Positions 59,303 to 64,000 of a stretch of 64,000 bases of DNA are shown one piece after another. The translations under genes were made by a program, and so were the position numbers. Below the pieces are notes generated by a model. It made no database searches, had not been told where the DNA came from, and saw nothing but the letters and a program-made list of their open reading frames with translations. Source of the DNA: Acanthosoma haemorrhoidale (Eukaryota; Arthropoda; Insecta; Hemiptera; Acanthosomatidae); contig OV884011.1 of the NCBI GenBank assembly GCA_930367205.1, forward strand, positions 119,905,866-119,969,865, read 5' to 3'. The stretch's first letter is position 1, and every line of letters begins with the position of its first letter.

Positions 59303-60481
59303 CCGAATGTAACGCACATACAGACGCATTTAGATTCTTTAAACTACCACTTCAGTCGATTTTGTCCGTTTCGAGTAGACGCCGTTTCGAAATTCATCTT
59401 ACGAAATTTATAAAAATCATTATCTGAGGGGATGTGGGGGCCGGTAAATTTGTGGATTATCACTTGGTAATACAATTTTTACTTCATAGTGTCTTTACAG
59501 AATAAATTCAGCATCCCCACTATCTCTCAATACCGCCAGCTCGAAGTACTCAAAAGCGTAAGAGTACCTATCTGTAAATAAACCACCGTTCGTATCCAAT
59601 TTAGGTAAAAAAAAAAGTCGCTATTGTACATTAATTAAATAAGAAATACACATTATTTTTTGGTCTGTATTAATAAATATTGGAACGTTATCCGTAGTTA
59701 TTTCCCCCAGCATTGTGTGTATTTAGTAAGCAATGATCTATTTTAATTTTTCTTCAAGGGTAACAAATGTGTTTTCCACGTGTCAAAAACAATTGACACC
59801 TTACGAATTATTATTTGAAACAAAAATATCTTTGAATTATTTATCTCCGTTTGATTTGATTATACCGATACTATAATACAACATAAATACACTTTTGTAC
59901 AAAGTCCAAATGTGACAAATACTTACTTTCAAATGACCAAGTCAACAACAAAATCGTTCGTACGCTATTTGCGAAAGGGAAATACAACGGGACCTGTTGA
60001 AACTACGGGGAAGAGGGATATTGCAAATACTCTTTACACAGCAATGTCGGTAGGACAAATACAGAAGATATTTGATCATCGATTGGCTCAAGCCAATTAT
60101 TTGCAGACATATTCAGGTCAACATGTGATATATTTTCCTCTATTGTATTATTTTATTCCCTTCTTAGCGCTGTGATATCCCGTGTATAAGTGTGTACAAC
60201 ATTTCGACCTTTGACCTTACGTACTAATGTACTTTACTTAAACGAGACACATATTACAGATACCGATGGAAGTTCAATTTGTGCACATTAAATCGATCAA
60301 CACTTTAATTGACTTTACCGTCCAGAAACACCATTCGATTTGTAAGACAGCTGATCGTTTATTCATTTTGAAATCAATTTTAACAATTCATAACAAGGAA
60401 ACGTCTCGCTTTTACTTAGAGGAATTCCTACCCTTCCTTATTCCCTTTACTGCTTTGTTTGGTGCAATTAAAACGCTTTAA
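59203..60481 (+). other. Cluster of short protein-like frames, unassigned, probably relict
   Basis: Three kinds of frame follow each other on the plus strand: 59,203-59,427 (75 open codons without ATG, containing IPFETLCTKHVRNFARYI), 59,733-59,876 (47 codons, with LTPYELLFETK), and 59,933-60,175 plus 60,266-60,481 (80 and 71 codons from ATG, each ending in a hydrophobic segment). Their amino-acid mix is more protein-like than other frames in the window. LTPYELLF resembles the segment near the end of retroelement integrases. I cannot name a family. Relict viral or retroelement coding DNA is one option, chance another. Confidence 0.25.
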
Positions 60482-60782
60482 AACATCTTTCAGAGCGTGG
60501 AATAAAAAAAAATTAATTAATCACTGGCCAATTATCTTCTGAAATGAATGTTTTCTTTTGACCCCTGAGAGGCTTAGAACAAAATTGAGATTTGCGCATC
60601 AGAGACTCTCCTAAGCAAACATTTGAACTTTAAATTCCACGAATTTTCCTGCAACAGAATATTTATTTAAGGCAATTTATTACATTATTACTTATTATAA
60701 GGATAATGCTTTAATAAGTTAGTTTGAAAAAAAAATCTAAATAATACAATTGCAATACCTCATTATAAGACTAATTTATAGA

Positions 60783-61051
60783 CTAGGCTTTATATGTCGT
60801 ATCGATTGGTAGTTGGTTCGTCGCATTAAAAACGATTATTTTCAAAGTTACAACAAAAATGGTGTCAAAATCCTCCAGCTCTAGTTCACCATCCAAATTA
60901 ATTTTCAATGATTCATCTTTTTTAATGTTTTTGAGGATACCATATTTTGTCACAAGACTCCGATTTTCTCCACTCATAGTTTTACCCCATTCCCGTACTC
61001 AGCATAAAATTTCCTGCAAGACTAGTGTACTTATATCTTTGAAAACAATCA
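60783..61051 (-). other. Protein-like frame on the minus strand, interrupted
   Basis: A minus-strand frame from an ATG near 61,051 runs to 60,783 with one internal TGA. The part after the second ATG (60,977) is 64 codons and reads SLVTKYGILKNIKKDESL, then KINLDGELELEDFDTIFVV, a mixed acidic/basic/hydrophobic pattern typical of folded proteins. Just upstream is a TTGCAG acceptor-like site. It could be an exon of a minus-strand gene, or a pseudogene with a frameshift. No homologue is recognised. Confidence 0.25.
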
Positions 61052-61059
61052 TCTAGGGG

Positions 61060-62340
61060 CCATCGCTGCACACCAAACCTTGAGAATATTGAAAATTTTC
61101 AAAGTATTGAAAATAATTTCAATGATAACAACTTTTTCTAAAATTTCTGGAATAATTCAACTTACTCTAATATTTTATTTTTTAAGAAGTTTTCCAATGG
61201 TATTCACAATATTGCAATTCCGATTAAAATTATAGCAGAAATGTAAACATAAAAACTTTTCGCATCTAGAAAATACAAATGCCTGTTAGAAACACTTGTT
61301 GTGTTTTTGAACCAATGCTCCCTTACATTACATCTTAGTAAAACGTCAACTTCTTCCTTTATCTTCTTGTTTCCTTTATCAGCAATTTCAGAATGAATTC
61401 GGGAAAGAACGTGATCAGTGACATATCATGGAAATTAGAAGGATTTATTGCTAGTTGATAGGGCATGTAAAATAATACAATAATATAAAATAACAAACTT
61501 CATATGTTTGATAAAAAAAAAATGAGAAACTAAAATACAAAAAAAAATTAACCCTCTATTTTGTTTGTTTTTCAAAATGTCCTTTGACAGCTTCCAAAAA
61601 CTGTACATATAAAGTAGTAAATTTTTATAAATTAGGGTTTCTTTTATTGTTATTTTACGAGTATTAGTTGGTTATTTTTAAAAACAAAAGCACATTAAAT
61701 TTACAGGAAATTTAATGCTGATAATGAAAATTTAGTTTTAAAAAATAATAAAAAGTCAGAAAACAAAGAAAACCAGGTATCCCGGTAAAAATGTGTTTTT
61801 TTTTGTTTGTTTTTTTGTTGCTGAAAAAAACGGTGATTAACTATTAGGTTTTACTACGGTATTTGTCTCCGTGCTTTAAATAATCAGTTAGGATATTACC
61901 TGATATACTGGACTATAAAATAATCCCTATATCCAAATAGATTAATATAAATTTTATCCTAACCCGACTACTGCCAAGTGTCTGGCACTCTAATACAACT
62001 TAGTATTGTATTCTAATACATTAATCTACTTGTGGAAACTTTTTCGGCCTTTTTAACAACCAAACCAAAGACATAAGAACTAATTAGCAAAATTTCTAGG
62101 GGCCTTTGAGGGTGAAATGAGTCTCTTTATGCATCTACTTCCTGGTTAAAACATTATCACAGAACGTTTTACTAAATCGTTGTTGCAACTCTTTTCAGGT
62201 TTTAAGAAACTATTGATTGGTCTCTTTTATTACCTTCTGAATAAAAGTAAATATGACTGGTATCACTAGTCGGGAAATTTTGTAGTTGCTAGTAGTATAT
62301 TCACTAGTAGATAGTATTTGTATCCTAGGAGAGTTCGTTA
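61060..62340. other. AT-rich non-coding stretch
   Basis: Very AT-rich, with many poly-A/T runs (for example 61,798-61,818). No gene, repeat partner or regulatory feature was recognised. Confidence 0.5.
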
Positions 62341-62347
62341 TTATTCT

Positions 62348-62761
62348 CTATTCTCTGTAGTTCAAGTTAACTTCACAATACAAATAAAGTTGACACAACA
62401 ACAAAAAATAGCTAAACATGGAAAAAATAATTCTCATACCTTTGTGTTTTACTGTGTGTATCCATCTTAATCCCCTACCTGTGCCAATCATTTGATAGAA
62501 GGGTGTTAGGGAAGCAAGAATGGCGAGTATTAACGGAAGATTAAACGCTTCTGATGCCTGAAAATCACTGTAAAATAAAACACCAAAATCCTGCTCGCCT
62601 GTAGAGAATATCACGTGTTGATTTGGTAAGTTTCTGGTAGTCCTCCCGTTGTAGCCCCCCTTAATTAAAGTGGTGTTCCCAAAGGTAAAGGGGTTCTTAC
62701 CAGGTCTATGCCTTGGTATGCCTATGACAAAGTCGGAAAAACATTCCCTTAAAAGCAACAT
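62348..62761 (-). other. Unassigned 137-codon ORF with hydrophobic segments
   Basis: This is one of the longer ATG-started frames in a non-transposon part of the window. It has a hydrophobic patch at about residues 76-92 (LPLILAILASLTPFYQMI) and a second near the C-terminus (IIFSMFSYFLLLCQLYLY). No known family is recognised. The underlying DNA is less AT-rich than its flanks. It could be a repeat-derived or chance frame. Confidence 0.2.
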
Positions 62762-62904
62762 GGTTTTAATAAATGTATCTAATTTTATAATAGGTATATG
62801 CCTGTGGCCTAGACATTATCTTATGAAAAAATAAAACCGAACTCATTTTTTTTTATAATTTTAGTGTTCAATTTCTAAAAACAATAACTGACGGATATAC
62901 GTAC

Positions 62905-63290
62905 AATAGCCCGAACTGACCGAAGTGGCAAACTGCGGTGGGACGGGATGTAGTAAGCCCAACCGCACTAGAGGTGGGGGAGGACTATCCGGAGCGTTGC
63001 CGGTTTAGGCTAACAGGAACGTTGTAGGGGCAGCCTTTGTCCCACCTGGAACAAACCGACCGCAATGGCAGAGCAATATATCACCAAGTTAGTTCTACGC
63101 CCTAATACTGTCTCCTCTCTGTTCCACTCCCGCCGGATGTGTAAAAGGTGTGAGCATACATCATTTATAACGGCCCCTCCTGTATTTGTATCGCCCTGTG
63201 TCCCAGTCTATTATTGTATCAGCTCCCTGTATGTTGTAATTCGGTATGATGTCCTATTCCCCTAACTTCCAGAGTAAAAGTATTACATTC
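62905..63290. other. GC-rich island, unclassified (repeat or regulatory)
   Basis: About 200 bp from 62,905 are markedly GC-rich (GGGACGGGATGTAG, GAGGTGGGGGAGGAC) within AT-rich DNA, and a moderately GC stretch follows to about 63,290. It has no partner in the window, no tRNA boxes and no coding signal. It could be a transposon insertion absent elsewhere in the window or a promoter-like CpG patch. Confidence 0.3.
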
Positions 63291-63370
63291 TCTGCTATGT
63301 TGCATCCACGTGTTTTATTGATATTTTTAAGCGTCGAGCAGGTTTTACCGTTTATAACTTACAGACTGAA

Positions 63371-63763
63371 ATGAAAGACACCAAAAAAAAAAATACAGAA
63401 ACAATTGTTTTTACTATACAGCACAATACGTTTACAGCTAGTTGCTGGTTTTGGATTAATTGTTTGAAAAAATCCATAATGGAATCTTTCAAAAAAGTAA
63501 CCGATAATATTTATTTATTTAATTTTATTACTATTATTTCTTTTTCAATTAATTCATTTGCGGATTACACGTATTTCGCTACTTCTAATCTCAAACAAAT
63601 TCTCTTTTATGAAACCAAATTCTGAAATGGTTGGTATTAGCGCATTATACTGATCGCTGTATAAATCGAGGTCCGGATTTATGACAAGTATGTCTTGAAG
63701 TATGCGTAAAATACGCATGTTGAAAACATTTCTTAATCTGAACATAAAGAATAATATCATCAT
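63371..63763. other. Overlapping protein-like frames on both strands, unassigned
   Basis: The minus-strand frame 63,763-63,554 (69 codons) contains MRILRILQDILVINPDLDLY and then NALIPTISEFGFIKENLFEI, with a convincing folded-protein pattern. The plus-strand frame 63,371-63,625 (84 codons) overlaps it partly and is Lys/Phe-rich with a hydrophobic stretch. Only one strand can be meaningful, and I favour the minus strand. No family is recognised. It resembles in style the fragments at 59.2-61.05 kb. Confidence 0.2.
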
Positions 63764-64000
63764 GTTAATTGATTGAGATATATTAATAAAGAAACGATAT
63801 CAGCAATCCTATCAAAGGGTTTTCTATAGAAAGAAGATGGAAATATTTCCATTCAGGGCTGAGGAAGCCATAATCTATTCCTTTTAGTGCTGATTTTCTG
63901 GCTGACTGATGAAAAGAGTGTAATAGCTTTGAATTTTTTTTTTTATTTGAATCGTAACATGCAACTACCGAAAATTTATTGGCAATGAATTATATTATGA
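63764..64000. other. Window end, no feature seen
   Basis: AT-rich sequence, nothing supported. The window ends inside the presumed SNAG-gene intron or the following intergenic DNA. Confidence 0.5.

Noticed and set aside
60859..61056. 65-codon plus-strand Ser-rich frame
   Set aside because: Antisense of the more protein-like minus-strand frame, and has no motif.

Overview
This is an AT-rich, mostly non-coding window from a eukaryotic nuclear genome. It is very probably an arthropod and most likely an insect. The evidence is a Jockey-clade non-LTR retrotransposon family, gypsy/errantivirus-like LTR elements with tRNA-Lys primer sites, long simple repeats such as (GA)n, and one spliced host coding exon with a SNAG repressor motif. 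There are no operons, rRNAs, CRISPR arrays or bacterial genes. Most of the open frames are chance or transposon-derived.

Layout. 1-3.8 kb holds no gene. 3.86-7.33 kb is a decayed gypsy-type element on the minus strand, with its 5' LTR, primer site, gag and integrase relics but no recognisable reverse transcriptase. 8.56-9.12 kb is a 5'-truncated LINE end with a poly-A tail and a perfect 12-bp target duplication. 10.8-11.3 and 15.8-16.5 kb are solo-LTR-like repeats, and related copies lie at 46.2-46.8 kb (minus) and 48.1-48.8 kb (plus). 17.76-18.73 kb carries two short A-tailed elements, and 19.24-19.53 kb a Jockey scrap. 19.5-28 kb has no recognisable gene. 28-42 kb is a Jockey cluster. One near full-length copy (28,099-32,718) sits inside a ~765-bp host repeat whose uninterrupted inverted copy lies at 41.24-42.00 kb. 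A second, composite Jockey (35,486-41,195) is bounded by a perfect 14-bp target duplication and contains a piece of an LTR retrotransposon. 43.6 kb is a ~130-bp (GA)n tract. 46.9-47.9 kb holds a second gypsy-like 5' end on the minus strand.

The only convincing host gene is at the right end. A GC-rich promoter/leader (about 57.5-58.24 kb) leads into a first coding exon (58,243-58,456, plus strand). That exon starts MPRCYMVKK and is Gln/Pro-rich, as in Snail/Scratch/Gfi/Ovo-type zinc-finger repressors, and it ends at a GT splice donor. The rest of the gene must lie further right, probably outside the window. The leader has two near-identical AACAGGTGT...CGGAGT motifs, which are Snail/Scratch-type E-boxes, so autoregulation is possible. 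In the presumed first intron (59.1-63.8 kb) are several short, protein-like but broken frames that I could not assign. They may be remnants of an integrated virus or retroelement.

All calls come from reading the sequence. No database search was possible, and family names for the decayed elements rest on motifs and structure.
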